Assembly: GCA_004552385.1 (NCBI GenBank) | Contig: SFOL01000023.1 | Location: forward strand, 1-22,506 | Direction: 5' to 3' | Length of the DNA stretch: 22,506 nt | DNA from: Bacteroidales bacterium | Lineage (GTDB): Bacteria; Bacteroidota; Bacteroidia; Bacteroidales; Marinilabiliaceae | Part shown: positions 6,031-14,093 of the stretch, piece by piece | Layout: each line of letters opens with the position of its first letter | How positions within the stretch are numbered: the stretch's first letter is position 1 | Made by a program: the position numbers and the translations under genes | Notes under the pieces: model-generated | Seen by the model: only the letters and a program-made list of their open reading frames with translations | Databases searched by the model: none | What the model was told of the DNA's origin: nothing

Positions 6031-7293
6031 GTGCCTTTAAAACTTCGTCTCGTTATCCTGTTTTTCCTCCAGTTCGCGACTTGGGGCTCTTACCTCACGT
6101 CCATGGGCAACTATCTTGCCTCTGTCGGGTTGGGTGAGTATATAGGCTATTTTTATTCCGTCCAGGGGCTCGTATCCATTTTCATGCCCACCCTGTGGGG
6201 CATCTTGGCCGACAGGCGTGTCGAGGCTCAGCGTCTTCTCGGCTTGTCGCATATCGCGGCCGGACTTCTTATGTTCGCCGTCTGCTTCGCTTGCCAAGTC
6301 TCCGAGTCGGTCTCGTTCTCTGTCATTTTCCCGATTTACGCCTTTTCCGTGGCTTTCTACATGCCCACCCTCGGTCTTGCTAACTCAGTGTCTTATACGG
6401 CTATGCAGGGGTCTGGCCTTGATAAGGTTAACGACTTTCCGCGCATCCGCATTTTTGGGACGGTCGGCTTCCTCGTGGCCATGTGGTCTGTCGATTTCAT
6501 AGGTTTCCAGCAAAGCCCTATGCAGTTCCTTGTTAGTGGAATCTGGGGCGTCGCGCTCGGCCTCTATGCGTTCACCATGCCGCGTTGCGCCGTGAACCGT
6601 GAGCAGGATTGTCAGACTTGGACGCGCAGGCTCGGCCTTGACGCGTTCGGACTTTTGAAGTCTCCGCGGATGCTGCTTTTCTTCTTCTTCTCCATGATGC
6701 TCGGCATGGCGCTGCAGATCACTAATGGCTTCGCAAGTCCGTTCATTGACGCTTTCGGCTCGCTTGACGAGTATAAGGGGTCATTCTTCGTTGAGCATGC
6801 CAATCTGCTCATCTCTTTGTCTCAAATATCTGAGACTCTTTGCATTTTGCTTATACCTTTTTTTCTGAGGCGGTATGGCATCAAGGTCGTCATGCTTATA
6901 TCGATGTCGGCATGGTTCCTCCGGTTTGGACTTTTTGCCATTGGAGCTCCTTCCGGCCCGGGCGTGATGGCTCTCGTCCTCTCCATGATTGTCTATGGTG
7001 TCGCTTTTGATTTTTTCAACATATCAGGATCTCTGTTTGTTGACGGCGAGGTTGAGCCGTCTATGCGATCCAGCGCGCAGGGTCTATTCATGCTTATGAC
7101 GAATGGCCTTGGCGCAGCCATCGGCACTTTGGCGGCTCAAGCTGTCGTGAACCGCTTTGTCTACTCGGTTTCCGACCCCGTGGCGCAGATGGAGGGCTGG
7201 CGCTTGTCGTGGCTTATTTTCTCTGCCTACTCGCTCGTCGTCGCCATATCCTTTGCTTTCGTCTTCGAGGGCGGCAAGGCAAAGCAGGAGTGA
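6031..7293 (+). CDS. Nucleoside:H+ symporter, NupG/XapB-like MFS permease
   Basis: Inner-membrane permease of 420 residues, close to E. coli NupG in length, with about twelve hydrophobic helices. The N-terminus (LRLVILFFLQFATWGSYLTSMGNYL) matches the NupG pattern of Leu-Gln-Phe-x2-Trp-Gly in helix 1. The loop after helix 2 has FMPTLWGILADRRVEAQR, the MFS loop-2-3 motif G-x3-D-R as found in nucleoside permeases (residues about 49-66). It is expected to take up nucleosides with protons. The start is GTG at 6031; no ATG lies between the promoter box and this point in frame. The gene is monocistronic, bounded by its own -7 box and by a strong terminator 26 bases after the stop. The substrate range cannot be read from sequence. 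Confidence 0.85.
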   Translation: MPLKLRLVILFFLQFATWGSYLTSMGNYLASVGLGEYIGYFYSVQGLVSIFMPTLWGILADRRVEAQRLLGLSHIAAGLLMFAVCFACQVSESVSFSVIFPIYAFSVAFYMPTLGLANSVSYTAMQGSGLDKVNDFPRIRIFGTVGFLVAMWSVDFIGFQQSPMQFLVSGIWGVALGLYAFTMPRCAVNREQDCQTWTRRLGLDAFGLLKSPRMLLFFFFSMMLGMALQITNGFASPFIDAFGSLDEYKGSFFVEHANLLISLSQISETLCILLIPFFLRRYGIKVVMLISMSAWFLRFGLFAIGAPSGPGVMALVLSMIVYGVAFDFFNISGSLFVDGEVEPSMRSSAQGLFMLMTNGLGAAIGTLAAQAVVNRFVYSVSDPVAQMEGWRLSWLIFSAYSLVVAISFAFVFEGGKAKQE

Positions 7294-7318
7294 ACGTCCC
7301 GCATTCGCTTCGTCATGC

Positions 7319-7360
7319 CGCACGGGCTGGAGGCTCTTTCCTCGGCCCGTGCGTTTTTTT
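7319..7360 (+). terminator. Intrinsic terminator of the permease gene
   Basis: The arms CGCACGGGC (7319-7327) and GCCCGTGCG (7345-7353) pair perfectly over nine bases. Inner GAGG/CCTC pairing lengthens the hairpin, and seven T residues follow (7354-7360). It lies 26 bases after the permease stop codon in the same direction. Confidence 0.9.
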
Positions 7361-7446
7361 GTTCTTGAGTCTGTTGCGTGGCATAAGCGCGTTGCTTTGC
7401 AATGAGGCTTGCCATGCGCCCTGCCGTTTCAACGGTTGCCTCTCAT

Positions 7447-9255
7447 TCATCTGGCGAATTGACAGTCGAACAATGACTTGTATTTTCCGCCTTGCTTCAT
7501 AAGGCTCTCGTGGTCGCCTGTTTCCACGACACGCCCTTTGTCAAGAACCACAATCTTGTCGGCCTTGCGCACCGTGCTGAGGCGGTGGGCTATTATGAAG
7601 CATGTCCGCCCGCATGCCATGTTGCTTATAGCGCTCTGCAGCTGCGCCTCCGTTCGTGAGTCTATGTTGCTTGTCGCCTCGTCAAGTATCAAGATTGCGG
7701 CGTCGCTGTGGATGGCGCGTGCTATTGTCAGTTGCTGCCGTTGCCCGTTGCTCAGGTCGTTGCCTTGTTGCGTGAGCTCCGTGTCGTAGCATTGCGCCAA
7801 CCTCTCTATGAACGTGTCTGCCAACGCCTTTCGCGCGCTTTTTTTCACGTCCGCCAGCTTTTTGCGCCACGGAGCCCCGTATGATATGTTGTGCGTGACC
7901 GTCCCGCCGAACAGGGTGGGGTCTTGGAGCACTATTGCCATCGACTTGCGGAGCTGACTTATATCGAAGTCCCGCACGTCCACGTCGTCTACGGTGACTC
8001 TGCCTTGCTTAGCGTCGTAGAACCTTACGAGCAGGTTCATGAGTGTCGTCTTGCCCGCACCCGTGCCGCCCACAATCGCCACCGTCTCGCCTGGCGATGC
8101 TGTCAGGTTCACGTCGTGAAGGACCTCCTGCCCGTCTTTGTAACTGAAGCTAACGTGCTCAAAAGCCACTCGCCCCTCTATTCGTCGGCTTGAGGGTGCT
8201 TTCCTTGCCGACTCCACCTTCGCCGCCTGATCCATCATGTCGAATATTCGTTCCGCTCCCGCCACCGCGCTCTGGAGTGTGTTCAGCTGGGTGGCTATCA
8301 TGTTGACGGGTCGCAGGAATCGCCTCGTGTATAGCAGGAAAGCTTGTATGACGCCTATCGTTATGGCGCCGCTTGTGGCCATGACTCCGCCAGCCACGGC
8401 CACCACTATGTAGGTCGAGTTGTCCAGCAGGCGCAGCATTGGCATCAGGATTCCGCTGTTTATCTGCGCTCTCTCGCCCGCGCTCCGCATCTCGTGGTTG
8501 GCCTTGTCAAATTTCTTTCGCCACTCGTCCTCCGCACCCAATGTCCGTATTGTCAGCAGCCCGCCCGCGCTCTCTTCTATGATGCCGTTCAGCCGTCCTG
8601 CGGCGTCCTGCTGTTCGCGGAACAGTCGGCGCGATTTCTGAGTCACCGCTTTCGTAAGCAGCGCCACGAGGGGGATGCTCAAGCAGACAAGGACTGTGAG
8701 GCGTGCCGACATTGCCACCATGCACGCCACCATGCACGCCATCGTCACCAGTGTGTTCACCATCTGTACTATCGTCTGACCCATCCCGTCGCGTATCATC
8801 TCCGCGTCGTTGGTGAAGCGGCTTAGCGTATCCCCGCGGCTGTGCGTGTCGAAATATTCCACGTCAAGCCTCAGCAGGCGCGCCATCATGTCGCTTTTCA
8901 TCCGCCTCGTCACCTTGTGCGAGATGTTGCATATGCCGATCTCCTGCGCCCATCCTGCGGCCATCCCCGTCACGTATAGGGCGAAGAGCAGAGCGAGATG
9001 CCGCGCCATGGAGGTGAAGTCCATGCTGACGCCCCCCGACGTGCTGATGCAATTGTCTATAGTGTCGGCTATCACCAGAGGCGTCGCCACTGTGACGCCC
9101 GACGACAGCACTGCGCAAAGCGCCACCCCCAGTAGCGCCAGCTTGTGCCGTCCCCAGTAGGGCAGCAGCCTTTTTATTGTTTTGTATGAGTCTCTCACGG
9201 TTGCTTTGGGTCGCCCCATAGCCCTGAGTCCGCCCGGTGGCATTGGTCCCGTCAT
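7447..9255 (-). CDS. ABC exporter half-transporter, catalytically complete ATPase subunit
   Basis: A 602-residue fused membrane-ATPase protein. An exporter-type six-helix domain spans about 35-325 and an ATP-binding domain about 363-600. Walker A is GGTGAGKTT (396-404), the Q-loop Gln is 444, and Walker B is ILILDEA with the catalytic Glu526. The switch His is 557 in IIAHRLST. The signature is LSNGQ (501-505), not the standard LSGGQ. Its ATP-binding motifs form the consensus site with the partner's LSGGQ, while its altered signature faces the partner's degenerate Walker B. This is the classic layout of heterodimeric exporters such as TM287/288 and BmrCD. It starts three bases after the partner's stop, so the two are surely co-transcribed. 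Substrate is unknown; drug, lipid or peptide export are all possible. Confidence 0.92.
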   Translation of the reverse strand: MTGPMPPGGLRAMGRPKATVRDSYKTIKRLLPYWGRHKLALLGVALCAVLSSGVTVATPLVIADTIDNCISTSGGVSMDFTSMARHLALLFALYVTGMAAGWAQEIGICNISHKVTRRMKSDMMARLLRLDVEYFDTHSRGDTLSRFTNDAEMIRDGMGQTIVQMVNTLVTMACMVACMVAMSARLTVLVCLSIPLVALLTKAVTQKSRRLFREQQDAAGRLNGIIEESAGGLLTIRTLGAEDEWRKKFDKANHEMRSAGERAQINSGILMPMLRLLDNSTYIVVAVAGGVMATSGAITIGVIQAFLLYTRRFLRPVNMIATQLNTLQSAVAGAERIFDMMDQAAKVESARKAPSSRRIEGRVAFEHVSFSYKDGQEVLHDVNLTASPGETVAIVGGTGAGKTTLMNLLVRFYDAKQGRVTVDDVDVRDFDISQLRKSMAIVLQDPTLFGGTVTHNISYGAPWRKKLADVKKSARKALADTFIERLAQCYDTELTQQGNDLSNGQRQQLTIARAIHSDAAILILDEATSNIDSRTEAQLQSAISNMACGRTCFIIAHRLSTVRKADKIVVLDKGRVVETGDHESLMKQGGKYKSLFDCQFAR

Positions 9256-9258
9256 ACC

Positions 9259-10971
9259 TTAACTCATTTGCGTTTCGTACGTCTCGCGGTATTCCGGGCT
9301 CTTGCGCATCAGCTCCTCGTGTGAGCCCGTGGCGGCCACGCGCCCCGCTTTGAGCATGATTATCAAGTCGGCCTGGCGCACGTCCGCTATGCGTTGAGAC
9401 ACTATGATTTTCGTCAGCCGTAATGATGTCAACGCTTTGCGTATGTCGCTTTCTGTCAGCCCGTCGAGTGCCGATAGCGAGTCGTCGAGTATCAGTATGT
9501 CCGGCCGTTTGACCAGTGCGCGCGCAAGGCATACCCTCTGCCTCTGTCCGCCCGAGAGATTTTTACCGCCTTGTTCCACTCTGCCGTCCAACCCGTCTTG
9601 CTGCGCATTGATATAGTCGGCTATGTGCGCCGTGTCTGCGGCCTCCATTATCTCGCCGTCCGTGGCCGACGGGTTCCCAAGTCTTAGGTTCTCGCGCAGG
9701 GTGCCGCTGAAAAGCAGTGGGGTCTGCATGGCAAGGCTTATGTGGCTGCGCAGTTCGCGCCGGCTTGTAGTGCGCAGTTCCGTCCCGCCAATTAGTATGT
9801 CGCCGCTTGTAGGCTCGTAGTTTCCCGCTATCAGGTTTACAAGGGTCGTCTTGCCCGACCCCGTCTCGCCGATTATGGCGGTCGTCCGTCCACAAGGTAT
9901 TGCTGCCGTTATCCCGTCAAGCACCTTCCGTCCGCCTGCGTATGCGAAGTCGACACCGCGCAATTCAATGTCTCCGTTGCGGAAATGCGCCTGTCTCGCG
10001 CCTGTCCCGGCCGTGTCGCGATCGTCCTCTGTCGGTGTGTTCAGCACTTCTTCTATTCTCTCCACCGAGGCTCTGGCCTGTGTTATGCCCATTATGACGA
10101 ATTGGGCCATCATGATGGCTATCTGAATCTGGGCCATGTAGTTTATCGCGGCCATTATGCCGCCCACGCTTATGTTGCCTGTCACGACCTCGCCACCGCC
10201 GAGGTATAATATCAAGATTGTGCCTATGTTCAGCGAGAATGACACTATGGGCATCAGGCAGGCCATTGCGTAGCCAACCTTTACCGATTGGGCGGTCTGG
10301 GCGTTGTTCACGCTGTCGAATCTCTCTTGCTCAAGCTCCTCGTTGGTGTATGTCTTTACCACCCTCACGCCCGCCAAGATCTCCCGCACCATGCGTGTGA
10401 ACCTGTCGCGCGCCTTTTGAAGTTTGACGAACATGGCGTACGTCCGCCTCAACACGCCTGTCACGACGGCTATGGCCGTCAGCATCACGCATATTATTAT
10501 GACGGAGATGTTCACGTCTATCATGATGGCCATGGCCACCGAGCCGGCGAACATTAGCGGGGCCCTGAACAGCAGGCGCATTGATTGCTGGACCATCGCC
10601 TGTACCCTGTTCACGTCGTCACCAAGGCGCGTCATCAGGCTCGCCGTGCCAAGGCGGTCCACGTCTTCGAAGCCTATGCGCATAAGCCTGTCATACACCT
10701 CGCGGCGCAGGTCGGCTCCCAGCCTGTAGGAGACGCGGCCGGCGGCGTATATGGAGATGAGGCCGCACAACGCTCCTGCCACTATTATGGACACCATTTT
10801 CATCCCCGTGGGCATTATGATGCCGCGCTCGCCTCCCAATATCCCGCGGTCCACGATGGTGGACATAAGGTCGGGCTGGGCCAGCTCGGCCCACGTCTCT
10901 ATCAGTACGCATAGCGGGGCCAGAACCGCAAGAGCCCACATAGGGCGTATGTGTTTGAGTATGATGTTCAC
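9259..10971 (-). CDS. ABC exporter half-transporter, degenerate ATPase subunit
   Basis: A 570-residue exporter half with a six-helix membrane domain (about 10-300) and an ATP-binding domain (about 334-570). Walker A GETGSGKTT (368-376) and signature LSGGQ (472-476) are intact. The catalytic Glu after Walker B is Asp497 (ILILDDS) and the switch His is replaced by Gln526 (IIVSQRIAD). Its own ATP site should therefore bind but barely hydrolyse ATP, as in the degenerate subunit of heterodimeric exporters. The start is GTG at 10971; an in-frame stop lies three codons upstream, and the first helix begins by residue 10, so the start is well fixed. A TAATTTTA -7-like box ends four bases before the GTG, suggesting a leaderless message. 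First gene of the pair. Confidence 0.92.
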   Translation of the reverse strand: MNIILKHIRPMWALAVLAPLCVLIETWAELAQPDLMSTIVDRGILGGERGIIMPTGMKMVSIIVAGALCGLISIYAAGRVSYRLGADLRREVYDRLMRIGFEDVDRLGTASLMTRLGDDVNRVQAMVQQSMRLLFRAPLMFAGSVAMAIMIDVNISVIIICVMLTAIAVVTGVLRRTYAMFVKLQKARDRFTRMVREILAGVRVVKTYTNEELEQERFDSVNNAQTAQSVKVGYAMACLMPIVSFSLNIGTILILYLGGGEVVTGNISVGGIMAAINYMAQIQIAIMMAQFVIMGITQARASVERIEEVLNTPTEDDRDTAGTGARQAHFRNGDIELRGVDFAYAGGRKVLDGITAAIPCGRTTAIIGETGSGKTTLVNLIAGNYEPTSGDILIGGTELRTTSRRELRSHISLAMQTPLLFSGTLRENLRLGNPSATDGEIMEAADTAHIADYINAQQDGLDGRVEQGGKNLSGGQRQRVCLARALVKRPDILILDDSLSALDGLTESDIRKALTSLRLTKIIVSQRIADVRQADLIIMLKAGRVAATGSHEELMRKSPEYRETYETQMS

Positions 10972-10975
10972 ATTG

Positions 10976-10983
10976 TAAAATTA
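10976..10983 (-). promoter_or_regulatory. Candidate -7 box of the ABC exporter pair
   Basis: TAATTTTA on the minus strand matches TAnnTTTG at seven of eight positions and shares the wider word GTGCTAATTTT with the tRNA-Lys promoter. It lies only four bases before the GTG start. No clear TTG stands 19-21 bases upstream. Confidence 0.35.
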
Positions 10984-11027
10984 GCACCTGCCGGTTGTTT
11001 TTGCTAAGCCCAATCTATTTAAAACGC

Positions 11028-11035
11028 TATCTTCG
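11028..11035 (+). promoter_or_regulatory. Candidate -7 box of the lipoprotein-vanZ pair
   Basis: TATCTTCG differs from TAnnTTTG at one position and lies 40 bases before the lipoprotein ATG. A TTTTTG run (10998-11003) is upstream, but with a 24-base spacer, longer than usual. Confidence 0.35.
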
Positions 11036-11075
11036 CGGTGTTATCAATTTCTTTTTAGACAAAATCAATAATTTA

Positions 11076-11612
11076 ATGAAAAACAGGTTCTCTCTTATGG
11101 TGGCTCTCGCTGCCGCTTGCGCTTTTTCCGCTTGCTCTGATGATGACGACGACGATGACTCGCCAATCATCACGTCTTCGTCTTCTTTCAAAGGCACTTC
11201 CACGGCGTCGGTCGCAACCGTCACCATCCCTATGGAAGATGACGTCGTGACCGTCGCGCCAATGGAGAAGGATATGAAGATGGCTCAATTGACTTTCGCC
11301 GCCCGCGAGATGCCGATTAAGATGGGTCTGGCCGACATGAACGTCAAGATGGACGCATTCACCATTGACAGTTGCATCGTTTCCGGCTCGGCCGACAATT
11401 ATCAGCTGAAGCGCGAGAATCCTTTCTCCGTCAGTGGCGTCAAAGTCTCCGTGAGCATGATTCCTGGCGAGTCGGAGCAGACCATCACCGGCTCACTCTC
11501 CTCTGCAAACCTTGCCGACGGAGTCCTCACTGTCAAGCTTGACAACGTCAAGGCTCACGAGAATATGCCCATGACGATGTCTATATCCTTTGAGGGCCAA
11601 CTCTCTAAATAA
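11076..11612 (+). CDS. Putative surface-exposed lipoprotein of unknown function
   Basis: A 178-residue protein starting at ATG 11076 (MKNRFSLMVALA...). The frame is open further back to 10995, but only this start gives a proper lipoprotein signal: basic n-region, hydrophobic core, and lipobox FSA before Cys20. Directly after the Cys comes Ser followed by seven Asp. In Bacteroides a Cys-Ser-Asp-Asp-rich start is the known signal that sends lipoproteins to the outside of the outer membrane, so surface exposure is predicted. The rest alternates hydrophobic and polar residues in beta-like fashion, ending with GSLSSANLADGVLTVKL. It may be a small beta-barrel (calycin-like) domain, but I do not recognise a family with certainty. 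It is followed after 11 bases by a vanZ-like gene, so the two probably share a transcript. Confidence 0.8.
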   Translation: MKNRFSLMVALAAACAFSACSDDDDDDDSPIITSSSSFKGTSTASVATVTIPMEDDVVTVAPMEKDMKMAQLTFAAREMPIKMGLADMNVKMDAFTIDSCIVSGSADNYQLKRENPFSVSGVKVSVSMIPGESEQTITGSLSSANLADGVLTVKLDNVKAHENMPMTMSISFEGQLSK

Positions 11613-11623
11613 TTGATTCTTAC

Positions 11624-12052
11624 ATGCGTCAGTTCTTACGGTTGCTTCCTGCGGCTCTCATCATGGCTGTAAGCTGCTACCTGTCTTCCATGCCCACTGT
11701 CAAGGTTATGCCAAGTTTTTGGAGTGCCGACAAGCTGGTTCACGTGGTCTGTTTCGGCGTGTTCGCCTTTTGGGTGGCGTTTGGTTGTTGCTCACCCGTC
11801 TCGCGCCATTGTGGTGGGCGGCGGCTTTGGTTGTGGTTGGCTCCCGTGCTCTTCGTCGCGGTCTATGGGGCGACTGATGAGCTCCACCAGAGTTTCACCC
11901 CGGGGCGCAGCTGCTCTTTCTATGACTGGTGCGCCGATTTTGTGGGGGCGGCTGTCGGCAGCTACGTACATCTGTGGTTGCTCACGTCACGCCATGCGGT
12001 TGGCCGATGGTGGCGCGGCTTGGCGGGTGCCAGTCCCGGGGCTGGCGCATGA
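11624..12052 (+). CDS. VanZ-like membrane protein
   Basis: A 142-residue protein with about four hydrophobic helices and both VanZ-family signatures. One is an Asp-Lys-x-x-His helix start (SADKLVHVVCFGVFAF, about 34-49). The other is the loop YGATDELHQSFTPGRS (81-96), followed by DWCAD (101-105). VanZ of vancomycin-resistance clusters gives low-level teicoplanin resistance, but most relatives in Bacteroidota are housekeeping membrane proteins of unknown role, so resistance should not be assumed. The ATG at 11624 is 11 bases after the lipoprotein stop. The tail after helix 4 is Arg/Gly/Ala-rich and probably cytoplasmic. Transcription ends at the hairpin at 12070-12110. Confidence 0.85.
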   Translation: MRQFLRLLPAALIMAVSCYLSSMPTVKVMPSFWSADKLVHVVCFGVFAFWVAFGCCSPVSRHCGGRRLWLWLAPVLFVAVYGATDELHQSFTPGRSCSFYDWCADFVGAAVGSYVHLWLLTSRHAVGRWWRGLAGASPGAGA

Positions 12053-12069
12053 TAAGGTGTGAATGATAT

Positions 12070-12110
12070 AAGCGAGGCGGGGATGATGGACACCCCCGCC
12101 TCGCTTGCTT
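12070..12110. terminator. Shared terminator between convergent vanZ-like and GH97 genes
   Basis: A perfect 13-bp stem has AAGCGAGGCGGGG (12070-12082) pairing with CCCCGCCTCGCTT (12094-12106) around an 11-base loop. TTTT follows at 12109-12112 on the plus strand. The hairpin lies 17 bases after the vanZ-like stop and about 20 bases after the GH97 stop, so it probably serves both directions, more strongly for the plus strand. Confidence 0.85.
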
Positions 12111-12125
12111 TTATGGTGTGTAGGA

Positions 12126-14081
12126 CTATTTGCCCACCATCACGAGCCCGCCGTTTGGTTTTACGCTAAGTCGCTTTTTGACCATTTGCGCTTTTGTCTC
12201 GTTTGTAAGCCGCACTTCCTCAATGCTTTTACCGTCCTCATATAGGCTTATCGTGCCGTCGGTCTCAAACGGCAGGGTTATGTTTATGTCAATGATTTTG
12301 TCGGTGCCGTTCACGGCCGCCACGTACCACGTGTCGCCACTCCGCCGCGCCAGAACGACATATTTGCCAGGGTAGCCGCCCAGGATTTTTGTCTCGTCCC
12401 ACGTTGTCGGGACTTCTCGTAAGAAGTCGAGGCACTCTTTGGGCGCGTCCTCAAGGTTGTTTGGAGCCAGGGCGAAAAACTGCATCGGGTTCTGGAATAG
12501 GACGGCTGTCGCCAGGGAGAACACCTGGCTGGTCAGCCTCTTGTTGCCGCTCTTGTTGTCTTTGCTCATGTGGCGGTTAAGGAACGATCCGCCGTATTCC
12601 ATGCAGCCCGCGGCATTGCGGATGAACGGGTGGAGCGTCGCGCTCATGGCCTCAATGTCGCAATGGTGCTGGTCGAATATCAGGTTTTCCGAAGCCAGCA
12701 CGGCCTCTGAACCCACATAGTTCGGGTACATCCTCTCCCAGCCTCGGGGCATGGTGGCCCCGTGGAATATCACGAAGAGGCCGGCGTCGGCGGCGTCTGA
12801 TAATATGTCCTCATACAGGCGCATTGTCTCCTGCTTGTCGCCGCCAAAAAAGTCGACTTTGATGCCCTTCACGCCGATGCGCTTCAGCCAGCGCATCTCT
12901 TTCTTTCGAGTTATGCCACGGTCCATAATGTTGGTCGGGCCTTGGACTATGTCGTTCCAATAGCCTGACGAGGAGTACCACATGACGATGTCAACACCTT
13001 TCTGCTTGCCGTATCTCACGAGCTCCTCCACTCCGTCTCGCCCTATGTTCGTGTCCCACCAGTTGTCCACCAGTACGTAGTTGAAGCCCAACTCTTTGGC
13101 GAAGTCTATGTAGGTCTTCTGGTCGTCCTTGTTTATGCTGCCGTCTTGCCACAATATCCAACTCCAGGTGCCTTTGCCGTAGGCCGGTTTCCAGTTAGTG
13201 GCGTATTGCGGACTTACGAGATCCCATGTTATGGTTTGTTCCGCCACAGTGCCAAGGTCTGAACCCACCGATATGGTGCGCCAAGGTGTCTCGCCCGGCA
13301 GGCTCATGGCCGGCTCCGCCGTGCCGTTGCCGTTGTTCTCCTCGGGCATGGGGTAGGCTATCTTGTATGCGCCGTCTGCATAGTCGGAGAGGTGCGATGC
13401 GCAATACCTGCCCGTCACGCCCGTTTCTGACAACAGAGCCCACGCTTTGCCGCCATCCACCTTGAAAAGGCATGGGAATGTGAAGCCTTTCCCGAACTTT
13501 GACACCCTGTCCATGGGGGCGTCAAGGTCATATTCCTCTTCATAAGACGGTTTTGTGCGTTTCCATCCTATCATGGCTTCGCTCTGCGGGGTCAGGAAGG
13601 TCGTAGTGCCCTGAGGAAACCTGAACTCTGTAGCCTCGCTCATGACTCTTACGCTGCCCGTCTCGCCCTGGCGCGGAATCTGGTAGCGTATGCCTATCGA
13701 GTTATCCTCGACGGCCATATCTACGCAGAGGCGCAAGCCTTGTTTGTTGCTAAACCACACAAGGGTGCGGTTGGCCTCAAAACTCACGTCGCTCTTCTTT
13801 ATTTTGTCAAGCGTATAGGCATCCTCCCATCTCATCTCGGCAATGCTGTCCATTGTCATGCCGGTTGTCAAGTCGCCGAAGTCGGCCACTATGCCCAGCC
13901 GCGAAGGCTCAATCACGGTGCGGCCGTCGTATGTCACGGCGTATGTCGGCCGGCCTCCATCAACGTAGGTGGCCACCACGAGGCGCCCGTCGGGGCTTTG
14001 GGTCATGACGGCGCCGTCTTGCGCAGAGACCTCGATGGCGAGGCTCATCAGGGCGAAGGTCGCGAGTGTTTTTCTATTCAT
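12126..14081 (-). CDS. GH97 glycoside hydrolase, retaining type (probable alpha-galactosidase)
   Basis: A 651-residue secreted glycosidase with a signal peptide (residues 1-20, cleavage after VSA). An N-terminal beta-sandwich of about 270 residues leads into a TIM barrel (GTWSWILWQDGSINKDDQK... onward) and a C-terminal beta domain. GH97 contains inverting enzymes such as SusB and retaining alpha-galactosidases such as BT1871. In the retaining type the nucleophile is an Asp at the position seen here as Asp410 (KGIKVDFF). The acid/base is a Glu 55 residues later, here Glu465 (GSEAVLASE). Both are present, so a retaining alpha-galactoside-cleaving enzyme, probably periplasmic, is predicted. Other alpha-glycosides remain possible. 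It starts 12 bases after aroA, so it probably shares the aro transcript, an unusual place for a glycosidase. Confidence 0.93.
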   Translation of the reverse strand: MNRKTLATFALMSLAIEVSAQDGAVMTQSPDGRLVVATYVDGGRPTYAVTYDGRTVIEPSRLGIVADFGDLTTGMTMDSIAEMRWEDAYTLDKIKKSDVSFEANRTLVWFSNKQGLRLCVDMAVEDNSIGIRYQIPRQGETGSVRVMSEATEFRFPQGTTTFLTPQSEAMIGWKRTKPSYEEEYDLDAPMDRVSKFGKGFTFPCLFKVDGGKAWALLSETGVTGRYCASHLSDYADGAYKIAYPMPEENNGNGTAEPAMSLPGETPWRTISVGSDLGTVAEQTITWDLVSPQYATNWKPAYGKGTWSWILWQDGSINKDDQKTYIDFAKELGFNYVLVDNWWDTNIGRDGVEELVRYGKQKGVDIVMWYSSSGYWNDIVQGPTNIMDRGITRKKEMRWLKRIGVKGIKVDFFGGDKQETMRLYEDILSDAADAGLFVIFHGATMPRGWERMYPNYVGSEAVLASENLIFDQHHCDIEAMSATLHPFIRNAAGCMEYGGSFLNRHMSKDNKSGNKRLTSQVFSLATAVLFQNPMQFFALAPNNLEDAPKECLDFLREVPTTWDETKILGGYPGKYVVLARRSGDTWYVAAVNGTDKIIDINITLPFETDGTISLYEDGKSIEEVRLTNETKAQMVKKRLSVKPNGGLVMVGK

Positions 14082-14093
14082 AGTAATTGGACT

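Noticed and set aside
11624..12052. Reading the VanZ-like gene as glycopeptide resistance
   Set aside because: No other van genes are nearby, and VanZ-domain proteins are common in susceptible bacteria.
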